A DNA stretch of 64,000 bases from Steroidobacteraceae bacterium (GTDB lineage: Bacteria > Pseudomonadota > Gammaproteobacteria > Steroidobacterales > Steroidobacteraceae). Of this stretch, positions 1 to 9,077 are shown piece by piece. Position numbers and translations under genes: made by a program. The first letter of the stretch is position 1, and each line of letters opens with the position of its first letter. The notes under the pieces were generated by a model that saw nothing but the letters and a program-made list of their open reading frames with translations, had not been told where the DNA came from and did no database searches. The DNA is taken from positions 1 through 64,000 of the forward strand of contig JADGHX010000003.1 in assembly GCA_019683695.1 (NCBI GenBank). The letters are read 5' to 3'.

Positions 1-689
1 GCCCACAACAGCATGAGAGCCCACCCCAGGCGCGATGTGGCAATGGCGAGTGCCACGGTTGTGGTGACTGCGGTGAACTTGAGCAGCCCGCGCCCCGGCA
101 CTCGCGCGCGGCGCTCGAGCAGGTAGCACGCAAGCACCCAGCCGCTCAGCAGATAGGTCGCATAGTACGAAGGCTCGTACGAGATGCCGTTGACTCGCGG
201 CAAGACACCCGGAATCCACCATTGCGTGACGAGCACCCCGACGCCGAACAGTCCGAGCGCGAACTGCGCAATCCCGAAGAGCGCGAGCAGGACGAAGCTC
301 ATCAGGAAGTAGCGCACGAGCCTCACGAGCGCCGCTTCCGTCCGGAACGTCTGCACGAACACGAAGACGATCAGCACGTCCGTGATCGCCCAGAACGTGT
401 AGCCCACGGATCGCTTGATGAGCTGCGAGAACGGCAGCGTGGCGAAAAGCCAGACGACGAACAGGTACAGCCAGTGCCAGCCCGGAAACAGCCGCACACC
501 GGTCTGCCACATGAGCGCCGGGCAGAGCGCAACGGCCGCGAGCAGGCACAGCTGCGAGAACCTGAAATTGAAGCCCAGCGTGACGCTCGGCCAGATGTCT
601 CCCGAGGCGAACAGGATGGCGAACAGGCACAGCAGGGTTTGCGCCTTGAGCAGCAGGCGTACGCTGTCGACGGCCCCTGCCTGCGCCAT
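1..689 (-). CDS. O-antigen ligase/polymerase-like multi-pass membrane protein (3' end outside window)
   Basis: Reverse-strand frame starting ATG at 689 reads MAQAGAVDSVRLLLKAQTLLCLFAILFASGDIWPSVTLGFNFRFSQ...FGIAQFALGLFGVGV...PRVNGISYEPSYYATYLLSGW..., open to the window edge; hydrophobic with a Wzy/WaaL-like 'EPSYYATYL' segment. Confidence 0.6.
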   Translation of the reverse strand, partial: MAQAGAVDSVRLLLKAQTLLCLFAILFASGDIWPSVTLGFNFRFSQLCLLAAVALCPALMWQTGVRLFPGWHWLYLFVVWLFATLPFSQLIKRSVGYTFWAITDVLIVFVFVQTFRTEAALVRLVRYFLMSFVLLALFGIAQFALGLFGVGVLVTQWWIPGVLPRVNGISYEPSYYATYLLSGWVLACYLLERRARVPGRGLLKFTAVTTTVALAIATSRLGWALMLLW

Positions 690-708
690 ATGAGACACCT
701 TTTTCCGT

Positions 709-1485
709 TCAGGTCACGCGCACGTCGAGTTGCGTGCGGCGCTGGAACAGCAGCATCACTCCGAGCCAGCCTCCATGATCTGAAAACCTTAGTGCGACGC
801 GATGACAGCCGCACTCCTGCAGCACGCGCAGGATCGCGTTGATGTCGTAAGAGTTCATCTGCATCAACGGGCTGCGCAACGGTCTTCGCTGGAGCACATT
901 CAGCGCCGGGTGGACCCCGGGCACGCGCTTCCTCATCCAGTGAACCCACGTGCGCCAGTGCGGCAAGCGCGAGGCGTACACGAAGTGAAGGGCACCGATT
1001 CCGTTCTGATCGAGGTGCGTGAGGAGCTTGCGCACCGCGTGCATTCCCATGCGCTGGGGCATGTGCTGGAAGACGATGTACGAATGGATCAGGTCGAAGG
1101 TGGCGCGGCTCGAGTCCAGCTCACGCGGCTCGAGCAACGTCACATTATCGAGGCCGGCGCGTCCGCAGTTGCGCTGCGCCTCTTCAAGCATTCCCCGTGA
1201 GATGTCGACGCCCGTTACGTCCGGAACGCGTCGCGCCAGAGGCAGGATCACGCGACCGACGCCGCAGCCAAAATCCAGCGCGCGCGTAGGCGCGAAATCG
1301 GGACACAGCGACTCATGGATCGCCGCGAAGAGTCCCGTGACGTGTTCCTCACCGGTTGCGAAGAACGCGGCCCGCGCCGGCCCCTCCTCCCCCGCCTCGC
1401 GGAAGCGGGGTGCGTTGAGCACGCCAAAGTACGGATCGCTCCGGCCAAAGACCTCCCAGGACTCCGCGACGCGACGAGCGAACAC
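709..1485 (-). CDS. Class I SAM-dependent methyltransferase
   Basis: 258 aa ORF with motif I 'ALDFGCGVGRVILPLA' and 'VTGVDISRGMLEEAQ'. Confidence 0.85.
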   Translation of the reverse strand: MFARRVAESWEVFGRSDPYFGVLNAPRFREAGEEGPARAAFFATGEEHVTGLFAAIHESLCPDFAPTRALDFGCGVGRVILPLARRVPDVTGVDISRGMLEEAQRNCGRAGLDNVTLLEPRELDSSRATFDLIHSYIVFQHMPQRMGMHAVRKLLTHLDQNGIGALHFVYASRLPHWRTWVHWMRKRVPGVHPALNVLQRRPLRSPLMQMNSYDINAILRVLQECGCHRVALRFSDHGGWLGVMLLFQRRTQLDVRVT

Positions 1486-1849
1486 CGAAGGGCCTCCGCA
1501 TGGCCAACGAAGAGTGGCAGAGGGCTAGCATCCGCCATGCCGCGGCCGCGTGGGTCGTGTCGCGGTCGGATCGGCCGTGGCGCGGGTGGAGCGGACGCCG
1601 CCGCTGGCGAATCGGCCATGCCGCCGGCTCGATGGACCGTGCGGGTCGCTCATGGGCCTGGTTCACCGGAGATGTCGCCCGCGGCCGTCTGACGCGACTT
1701 CTTCAGACCTCGGTTCCGAGGACGCGTGAATGCCGCCGCGTGTGGTTGTGCTCGCGCGGCCCGGGCAAACGGAGAACGTCAGACCAAGCGTGACCGGCGC
1801 CGTTCGTGCACGGCTCGCGCGCCGAGAAAGCTCAGCGCGCCATCGCTCG

Positions 1850-2719
1850 CTAGCCGAGCCCCGGAATGGCTCCGCAGGTGAGCAGCTCGCCGACGCCGGA
1901 GAGCACGCGATGCGGCTGCCGCGCGGCCGGCTGCCGCGCCCATTCTTCCGCGGAGGTGGTGCCCGTCGTCACGGCCAGCGCGGTCGCGCCGCCCCGGCGC
2001 GCCATGATCACCTCGACCATCGGGTCGTCCCCGACGACGCCGACGTGCCGCGCCGGCACACGAAGCGTCTTCGCCACGAACCGCAGCGCATGGAGCGAGG
2101 GCTTGCCGGTGAGGATCATCGGCGCCTTCGTCATGCGCCGGATGGCGCCGACGATGGCGTACGAGTAACCCATGGCCCGCCCCTGCCGGGTCGCGAAGAA
2201 CGGCACGTCCGAGGCCACATACAGCTTCGCGCCGCCCCAGATCGCCTGGCACGCGGCTTCGATGTCCTTCATCCCGCATTCGGGATGCCAGCCCACATAC
2301 ACCGCCTGGACCTCGCTCGCGCGCGGCTCGCCCGTGAACACGATTTCGATGCCCGCATCGGCCAGCGCCTGCCCCACACCGCGTGTGCCGAGCACGAGCA
2401 CGCGCCGGATTCCGCGCCGGACCATGTGATCCGCCGTCACGCTGGAGGGCGTGAGCATCTGCGCATCGTCCACCGGCAACCCGAGCTTGCGCAGCCGCGC
2501 CGCCTGCTCCGCAGGCGCGTAGGCGCTGCCATTCGTCAACACCACATACGGAATCGCACGCTCCTTCAGCGTGGAAAGCACTTCGACGGCACCGGGCAGC
2601 ACCTCGTAGCCGCCGAGCGACCGATCGCTGAGCAGCAGCGTGCCGTCGAGATCGAACATGAAACCCTTGATCACCGGCAGGACGTCCTGCACCGGCTCGC
2701 GTGCGACGGAAACATTCAT
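1850..2719 (-). CDS. HAD-superfamily (class IIA, NagD-like) phosphatase
   Basis: MNVSVAREPVQDVLPVIKGFMFDLDGTLLLSDRSLGGYEVLPGAVEVLSTL...VVLTNGS...VGVVGDDPMVEV; ATG overlaps the upstream gene stop. Confidence 0.85.
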   Translation of the reverse strand: MNVSVAREPVQDVLPVIKGFMFDLDGTLLLSDRSLGGYEVLPGAVEVLSTLKERAIPYVVLTNGSAYAPAEQAARLRKLGLPVDDAQMLTPSSVTADHMVRRGIRRVLVLGTRGVGQALADAGIEIVFTGEPRASEVQAVYVGWHPECGMKDIEAACQAIWGGAKLYVASDVPFFATRQGRAMGYSYAIVGAIRRMTKAPMILTGKPSLHALRFVAKTLRVPARHVGVVGDDPMVEVIMARRGGATALAVTTGTTSAEEWARQPAARQPHRVLSGVGELLTCGAIPGLG

Positions 2720-4209
2720 GATGTGACGGAGGGGTTCTCGGCTTGCGGCTCGCGCCGCAGCTCCAATTTGAAGCCCGCCTTCTCCAGGCAGACGTAGTTG
2801 AGGTCCCGGCGCGCGGCCAGCTTGCGCAGCAGGCTGATCACCGGTTTCAGCGTGGGGTCGTAATGGCGCGCGGCGGGAGGCGCGGCGCGCATGGCATCCA
2901 CCTGCCCCGCGGGCATCACCGCGCGCAGCAGGAACTCCTCGTCGGAGAGATCCCGCCCGATGCGGCGACGCAGCTCCGGCAGCGGTGGCATGGGCGGCTC
3001 CGCACGCAGCTCGCGGGTGCGCGGCAGGGACTCGATGCGATCCATCACGGCCGGATCGATCGGCATGTTGGGTTTGCCGAAGCGGCCGAGCGCATAGCGA
3101 ATCACTTCGTCCGGAATGACGGCGTAGCGCTCGCGCCCGGTCACGTTCATCACGGCCTGTGTGAGCGTCATCTGCGCAAACGGCGTCATCACGATGGGCC
3201 AGCCCAGCTCCTGGCGCACGCGCCCGAGCTCCTCGATGACGGCGCCTTCGAGATGCGACAGGCGCGCCTCGGCCAGGTGGCGACGCATCGTCCCCACCAT
3301 GCCGCCGGGCAGCTGATGGTGCTGATAGTTCGCGTCGAACGGCTGCGGCTTTCCGGCCGGCAGGCCTTCGGCCTCTGCAAGGCGCGTGAAGTAGCGGTTC
3401 ACTTCGGCGAGCGCTTCGTCGTCCACCGCGACGGTGTGGCCGAGCGCGCGCAGATTGGCCACCACGCGCTCCGAGAGCGGGTTCGAGGTGCCATCCGCGG
3501 CGGCGCCGGAGGCGCACTGGAGCGCGCTCACGCCGTAATCCACCGCATCCAGATAAGCGAGCTCCGCCAGCCCGATGGTGCAGTGGGAGTGCAGCTCGAG
3601 CGGCTTGTCACCGATCACCGCCCTGATGGCGGGAATGAGCGTGCGTGCACGATTGGGCGAGAGCAGCCCGCCCGGATCCTTGATGTAGAGGGCATCGATA
3701 TCGGGGCACGCGGCCAGCTTGCGCGCCCGCTCCACGTAATGCGCGTCATCGTGAATGGGGCTCAGCGTGTAGACGAGCGCCACGATCACGTACTCGCCCC
3801 CGCCCTGCTTCACCATGCGTGCGCAGGCGATGTTCGAGTCCGCATCGTTCATCGGGTCCGCAAGACAAAAACGGCGAATGCCGTTGCGTGCGAGCACGCG
3901 GAAGGCGAGCGCCATGAATTCCGGGCTGGCCGTTTCCCATGCGATGAAGCGGAACCCCGTGGACATGAACTGCAGCGGCGTGTTCGGCGTGGCCTCGGCC
4001 ATGAGCCGGATGCGCTCCCACGGATCTTCCTTCTTGTAGCGGACCGCAACGCCCATGTGCGTGGACGTGGTGAAGTCGATGGCCTTGAAGCCCACGCGAT
4101 CCATCACCGGCGCAATCGTGAGCGTGCGCGCCGTGTCGATGCCGAGCGCCGCCCACAGGCACTGGTTGCCATCGCGAAGCGACGTCTCGACGAGCTGAAC
4201 CTCAGCCAT
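2716..4209 (-). CDS. Biotin-dependent carboxyltransferase (pyruvate carboxylase B/oxaloacetate decarboxylase alpha-like, divergent)
   Basis: VQLVETSLRDGNQCLWAALGIDTARTLTIAPVMDRVGFKAIDFTT...KKEDPWERIRLM...LYIKDPGGLLSP...LELHSHCTIGLAELAYLDAVDYGVSALQCA; RBS GGAG upstream of ATG. Confidence 0.8.
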   Translation of the reverse strand: MAEVQLVETSLRDGNQCLWAALGIDTARTLTIAPVMDRVGFKAIDFTTSTHMGVAVRYKKEDPWERIRLMAEATPNTPLQFMSTGFRFIAWETASPEFMALAFRVLARNGIRRFCLADPMNDADSNIACARMVKQGGGEYVIVALVYTLSPIHDDAHYVERARKLAACPDIDALYIKDPGGLLSPNRARTLIPAIRAVIGDKPLELHSHCTIGLAELAYLDAVDYGVSALQCASGAAADGTSNPLSERVVANLRALGHTVAVDDEALAEVNRYFTRLAEAEGLPAGKPQPFDANYQHHQLPGGMVGTMRRHLAEARLSHLEGAVIEELGRVRQELGWPIVMTPFAQMTLTQAVMNVTGRERYAVIPDEVIRYALGRFGKPNMPIDPAVMDRIESLPRTRELRAEPPMPPLPELRRRIGRDLSDEEFLLRAVMPAGQVDAMRAAPPAARHYDPTLKPVISLLRKLAARRDLNYVCLEKAGFKLELRREPQAENPSVTS

Positions 4210-4214
4210 GATGC

Positions 4215-5579
4215 TCAAATCTCCTGTCGGGCCGGCCGGGCTTCGAGCAGGCGCGCCACGAACCCGGTGTCGACACCGCCGGCCTGAAACTCGGGATTCG
4301 CGAGCAGCATCGCATGGAACGGCAGATTCGTCGCCACGCCGCCGATGCGCGTGGTGCCGATGGCTTCTCGCAGGCGCGTGAGCGCGGCGGTGCGGTCGTC
4401 CCCGTGAGCGATGATCTTGGCCATCAGCGAATCGTAGAACGGCGGCACGCGAGACCCGGTGGCGATGTGCGTGTCCACCCGTATGCCCTCACCCGCGGGC
4501 CAGATCGCTTCGCGCACCTGCCCCGGGCTCGGCCGGAAGTCGTTCGCCGGATCCTCCGCGTTCACGCGGCACTCGATGGCCCAGCCACGCGGCCGGACCT
4601 CACCCTGAGCGAGGCGCAATCCGGCGCCGCCCGCGATGGCGATCTGCTCGGCCACGAGATCCACGCCCGTGACCGCTTCCGTGACCGGATGCTCCACCTG
4701 AATGCGCGCGTTCATCTCCAGGAAATAGAACACGTTGGTTGCGCGGTCCACGAGAAACTCCACGGTGCCGGCGCCGCGGTAATGCAGACGACGCGCAAAG
4801 CGCACCGCAGCTTCATGCAGCGCGCTGCGCACGCTTTCCGGCAAACCGGGTGCCGGTGTTTCCTCGACCAGTTTCTGGTAGCGGCGCTGAGCGGAACAAT
4901 CCCGCTCGCCAAGGTGAATCACATTGCCCGCGCCATCGCCGAGCACCTGCACTTCCACGTGCCGCCCGCTCGCGATGAATTTTTCGAGATACAGGCGCGC
5001 ATCGCCGAACGCCGCGCCCGCTTCGGCGGCGGCCAGCTCGATGGCCGCGGGCAGCTCATCGATGCGGTCCACGCGCTTCATGCCCCGGCCGCCGCCGCCC
5101 CCGACGGCTTTCACCACGAGCGGCGCGCCGATGTCACGCGCGGCGGCCACCGCCTCGGCCGCCGAAGCGAATGCACCACCCGGAACGACCGGAACACCCG
5201 CGGCAATGGCCTCTGCGCGTGCGCGCAGCTTGTCCCCCACGGCTTCGATCTGGTCCGCGGTGGGGCCGATGAACACGACTCCGTTCTCTTCGCACAGCCG
5301 CGCGAGCGGCGCGCGCTCGGAGAGAAAGCCGTAGCCCGGATGAATGGCGTCGCACTGCGTGCCGAGCGCCGCCTGCACGATCGTCTCGACCTTCAGGTAG
5401 CTCTCGGACGGCCGCGCCGGGCCGATGCACACGGTGCGATTCGCAAAGCACGCCGGGAGACTGTCGCGATCTGCCTCCGAGACCGCGAGCACCGTCTCGA
5501 TGCCGAGCTGCCGGCACGTGCGCATCACCCGCAGCGCGATCTCACCGCGGTTTGCAATCAGGATGCGCCGGATGGCCAC
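4215..5579 (-). CDS. Biotin carboxylase (acetyl/propionyl-CoA carboxylase alpha-like)
   Basis: MAIRRILIANRGEIALRVMRTCRQLGIETVLAVSEADRDSL...HPGYGFLSE...KAVGGGGGRGMK...FYFLEMNARIQVEHPVTEAVTGVDLV; GTG start. Confidence 0.93.
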   Translation of the reverse strand: MAIRRILIANRGEIALRVMRTCRQLGIETVLAVSEADRDSLPACFANRTVCIGPARPSESYLKVETIVQAALGTQCDAIHPGYGFLSERAPLARLCEENGVVFIGPTADQIEAVGDKLRARAEAIAAGVPVVPGGAFASAAEAVAAARDIGAPLVVKAVGGGGGRGMKRVDRIDELPAAIELAAAEAGAAFGDARLYLEKFIASGRHVEVQVLGDGAGNVIHLGERDCSAQRRYQKLVEETPAPGLPESVRSALHEAAVRFARRLHYRGAGTVEFLVDRATNVFYFLEMNARIQVEHPVTEAVTGVDLVAEQIAIAGGAGLRLAQGEVRPRGWAIECRVNAEDPANDFRPSPGQVREAIWPAGEGIRVDTHIATGSRVPPFYDSLMAKIIAHGDDRTAALTRLREAIGTTRIGGVATNLPFHAMLLANPEFQAGGVDTGFVARLLEARPARQEI

Positions 5580-5581
5580 GG

Positions 5582-6148
5582 CTACCCCGTCTTGCTCACG
5601 CGAAACAGCGCCTGACCGTATTCGACGAGCACGCCGTCCGCCGCGAGCACCTCCGTCACCCGCCCCCGTACGCCGGCGCGCACGGTGTTCATGAGCTTCA
5701 TCACCTCGATGATCGCGACGACGGTGTCTTCCTGCACTTCCGAGCCGACCTCGACGAACGGTGGCGCACCGGGCTTCGGCGCGCGATAGAACGTGCCGAG
5801 CAGCGGCGAGGCGATCTCGTGCACGTTCGGATCCTGCGCCGTTGCAGCCGGCGCGGCGTGCGCGGGCCCGGATTGCGGCGAGGAGGCCGCGGACCCTGTG
5901 CCCGCGGACGACGACGCGGCAGGCGCCGAAGCCGGATTGGCGCGCGCCGCCGCGTTTGCGCCCGCCCCAGCCAGCGGCGCTGCGCCCGCGTTCGGCGCGC
6001 CGGCAGCCGCAGGCGCCGCACTGCGCTCCACCGCTGCACCGCGTTTGAGACAGAGCTTCATCCCGTTGATCTCGAGCGTCAGCTCGTCGAACGTGGATTC
6101 CTCGAGAAGCCGGACGATCTCGGCAACGTCCGCAGCCGTCAGACTCAC
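5582..6148 (-). CDS. Biotin carboxyl carrier protein (BCCP)
   Basis: C-terminal lipoyl/biotinyl domain 'IASPLLGTFYRAPKPGAPPFVEVGSEVQEDTVVAIIEVMKLMNTVRAGVRGRV' with biotin acceptor Lys in EVMKLMN; Ala/Pro-rich linker; GTG start with 4-nt overlap. Confidence 0.9.
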   Translation of the reverse strand: MSLTAADVAEIVRLLEESTFDELTLEINGMKLCLKRGAAVERSAAPAAAGAPNAGAAPLAGAGANAAARANPASAPAASSSAGTGSAASSPQSGPAHAAPAATAQDPNVHEIASPLLGTFYRAPKPGAPPFVEVGSEVQEDTVVAIIEVMKLMNTVRAGVRGRVTEVLAADGVLVEYGQALFRVSKTG

Positions 6149-7197
6149 CGGCGCCCCCCGAAGATCGTCATCACGTGCGCCAGCGGGTCCGCGGCCGCGC
6201 GGGCGACAGGCGCCGCATCCTTCGCCGCCCACACCGTCTCGGGGCGGCTCTGGAGAAGATAGATCTGCTGCGTCTGGCGGCAGATGGCCCATTCGATGTC
6301 CTGTGGCCGGCCATAATGCCGCTCCACATTGCGCCCCACCGCGCGCAGGGCCTGCAGCTCGTCGTCGCTGAGGCAAGGCGTGCGTCGCTGCTCCTCGGGC
6401 ACCGGCACGCTTTCCGTGCCGCCCCCGGGCGCGGGCACATGCTGGATCTGCTTATCTGAAATCTCTCGCACCGACACTTCCCCGGTGATCTTGCCCACGA
6501 CCCAGCGATCCGGCGTCACTTCGCCGCCCACAACCGCCGAGCCAAGCCCCCACGCCCCTTCGATGGTGATGACGGATCGATCACCGCTCACCGGGCTGCG
6601 CGTGAACATCACGCCCGCCGTGCGCGCATCCACCATCTTCTGAACCACCACCGCCATCGCGACGCCGTCCTCCGGCAGGCCGCGCTTGCGGCGATAGGTG
6701 ACGGATTCGACGGAGTACAAGCTGGCCCAGCAGCTGCGCACCTTGCGAAGCGTGTCTTCCAGACTCGTGATCCAGAGATACGTGTCCTGCAGCCCCGCGA
6801 AGCTGGCATCTGCGGCGTCTTCCGTCGTGGCGGACGAACGCACGGCGATGGCCTGCCCGGCTTCCGTGCAGAGCGCGCCATACGCCGCAGAAATGTCGTC
6901 CAGCACCTCCGCCGGCAGCGGCGCGTCCTCCACTCTCGCTCGCAGCTCCTTGCAGCATTCCGTCACGCCGGCAAGATCGTCCGCATGCAACGCTTCCACG
7001 CGCGCCCGCACGGGCGAGTGCCGCTCCAGCGCCTGAATGAAGCGCTCGAACGCGCCCGTCTTCACGACAAACCCGGGCGGAACCGCAATGCCGGCGCGCT
7101 GCAGCTCCCCGAGGCTGCCGCCCTTGCCGCCGACATGAGGCCTGTCGTGCAGGCCGATGTCCGCAAACCAGCCGATGTTCTCCGTCGACTTCATCAC
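6145..7197 (-). CDS. PEP/pyruvate-binding (PPDK N-terminal, ATP-grasp) subunit, phenylphosphate-synthase beta-like
   Basis: GGKGGSLGELQRAGIAVPPGFVVKTGAFERF...IAVRSSATTEDAADASFAGLQDTYLWI...GVMFTRSPVSGDRSVITIEGAWGLGSAVVGGEVTPD...QDIEWAI...LLQSRPETVW; only the N-terminal nucleotide-binding part of PEP synthase. Confidence 0.85.
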   Translation of the reverse strand: MMKSTENIGWFADIGLHDRPHVGGKGGSLGELQRAGIAVPPGFVVKTGAFERFIQALERHSPVRARVEALHADDLAGVTECCKELRARVEDAPLPAEVLDDISAAYGALCTEAGQAIAVRSSATTEDAADASFAGLQDTYLWITSLEDTLRKVRSCWASLYSVESVTYRRKRGLPEDGVAMAVVVQKMVDARTAGVMFTRSPVSGDRSVITIEGAWGLGSAVVGGEVTPDRWVVGKITGEVSVREISDKQIQHVPAPGGGTESVPVPEEQRRTPCLSDDELQALRAVGRNVERHYGRPQDIEWAICRQTQQIYLLQSRPETVWAAKDAAPVARAAADPLAHVMTIFGGRR

Positions 7198-9035
7198 GCG
7201 TCCTGTTCAAGAATGGTCACGATGCCGCGCCCGCCATCCACCCGGATCCGCTGACCGTCCTTGATGCGGGCCGTGGCGTTGCCGGTGCCCACCACCGCAG
7301 GCAGGCCATATTCGCGCGCCACGATGGCCGCATGGCTCATCGAGCCGCCGATGTCGGACACCGCGGCCGCAATCTTCTGGAAGATGGGCGCCCAGGTGGG
7401 GTTCGTCACCTGGCACACGAGAATGTCGCCCTTCTGCACGCGCGAGATTTCCTCCACGGACTTCACCACGCGCGCCGGGCCTTCGGCCACGCCGCTCGAG
7501 GCGGCAAACCCCTTCACCTCGTTCGTGTCCTCACCGCCGCTCGCGGCGAGCCAGTTGTCGAGGCTCTCGCGCGTGATGCCCCAGAGCATCACGATGGCGG
7601 GGTCGTCGATCACATCCGGCACGGGCCCGAGCGCGGGCGGCGTCTCGTGCTTCGCCCATTCCTCGAGCGCCGCGCGCCGCTCCGCCACGATCTTCGGCCA
7701 GTGCGCGGGGCCACGTGGCTCCGAGCCGTTCGACCAGGCGGTCATCAGATCGATGATCGCGGCCTCGAGCTCGTAGTGCGTGAGATGGAACACATCCTCG
7801 GCATCCGGGAAGAACTTGTGCTGCGCGAGCAGCGCGCCGAATTCGCGGATCTTGTTGAAGAAGAGATTCGTGTACCAGTGCTCGCAGTAGAACTTGTGCC
7901 CTTCCACGTACGGAAACACGCGGTGCGCGAGCGTGATCATCTGATCGTACGCGGCGCGCTCGTCGTCCGTGGACAGAAGCTCGCGATATTCGGCGATGAG
8001 CTGCGCGCGCTCGGCCTTGAGCCGCTCGATGGGGCGCTCCAGGGATTCGCCGGCGCGCACGCGGCGCATGTAATCCGGCAGGCCCGCGAAGGGCATCGAG
8101 AGATCGTCGTTCCACGCGCGGTGATAGTGGTAGAACCCATCACCCACGTTGATGTTGAACCACGGATCGCGCGCGGCCTGCAGCTCCTTCAGCCACTGCT
8201 CGCCCGGCGGGCCCGACTGCCGCAGCGACTCGATGATGACTTCGGCAGGCACCCCCTCCTTGAACTTGCCATCCACACCGAGCTCCACGGCGCGACGCGC
8301 GAGCCGGCGCAGCTCGTCATCCGGGCGGAAGATCTCCGCTTCGATGCCGGCGACCATGCGCGCGATGGTCTGGTCCGTGATCTCCGGAAACGCCTTCTTG
8401 CAGAAGGCGAAGAACGTGAGATAGGCACCATACCCGAGCAGCAGGAACTCGAAGTGGTGGTGCCACATCCGGAAGTACCCTTCGAGGGTCTTCTGGTAGA
8501 TGTCGAGCAGGTAGTGGTTCGAGGCCACGCCGCGCCCGGCATGCACGTTCTCGAGCGGCTCGAGCTCCGGCAGCGTGGGCTTCGGCAGCGCCTGCGCGTC
8601 CTGGATGAGCTTCAGCATCTTCTCGCGCCACTGCGCGTAGAGCCGCTCCCAGTTTTCGTAGTAATAGAACGCGCGCTTCTGGAATTCCTCGGTCCGCCGC
8701 GCGATCTCGGCCGGATCCGTCACCGCGTTGCCGCCGATGTACACGCGGCCGTTGATGATGCGGTGATCGATCCCGAGCGTGGTGGGCAGACAGTGCACGC
8801 GGGTGTTCGCCGCGCCCAGCGCGCAGTACGCCGCCTCCGCGGTCACCATGTCGAACGCGGACATGGGCTCGGGGAAGTGCATGGAGTTGTAGAACCAGAA
8901 GCGGTTGTCATCCGCCTCGCTGAACTGGATGTGATAGGGATACGCCGCCTGCGCCCGCTCGGTGCCTGGAATCACCCTGAGCGAGCTCGGCAGGGGAAAT
9001 CCCTTCGTCGGCTTCGGCTTCGGTTGCGCGTTCAT
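7194..9035 (-). CDS. PEP-utilising enzyme with phosphohistidine mobile domain, phenylphosphate-synthase alpha-like
   Basis: 613 aa; C-terminal 'GDILVCQVTNPTWAPIFQKIAAAVSDIGGSMSHAAIVAREYGLPAVVGTGNATARIKDGQRIRVDGGRGIVTI' matches the PEP-utiliser mobile domain; no PEP-binding TIM-barrel domain follows. Confidence 0.83.
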   Translation of the reverse strand: MNAQPKPKPTKGFPLPSSLRVIPGTERAQAAYPYHIQFSEADDNRFWFYNSMHFPEPMSAFDMVTAEAAYCALGAANTRVHCLPTTLGIDHRIINGRVYIGGNAVTDPAEIARRTEEFQKRAFYYYENWERLYAQWREKMLKLIQDAQALPKPTLPELEPLENVHAGRGVASNHYLLDIYQKTLEGYFRMWHHHFEFLLLGYGAYLTFFAFCKKAFPEITDQTIARMVAGIEAEIFRPDDELRRLARRAVELGVDGKFKEGVPAEVIIESLRQSGPPGEQWLKELQAARDPWFNINVGDGFYHYHRAWNDDLSMPFAGLPDYMRRVRAGESLERPIERLKAERAQLIAEYRELLSTDDERAAYDQMITLAHRVFPYVEGHKFYCEHWYTNLFFNKIREFGALLAQHKFFPDAEDVFHLTHYELEAAIIDLMTAWSNGSEPRGPAHWPKIVAERRAALEEWAKHETPPALGPVPDVIDDPAIVMLWGITRESLDNWLAASGGEDTNEVKGFAASSGVAEGPARVVKSVEEISRVQKGDILVCQVTNPTWAPIFQKIAAAVSDIGGSMSHAAIVAREYGLPAVVGTGNATARIKDGQRIRVDGGRGIVTILEQDA

Positions 9036-9077
9036 CGGCTTCTCCGCGTCGGCCCATCCGGTCAGGATCGGACGGGG

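Noticed and set aside
2743-4287. 514-aa plus-strand ORF opposite the carboxyltransferase
   Set aside because: Antisense shadow; no domain recognisable
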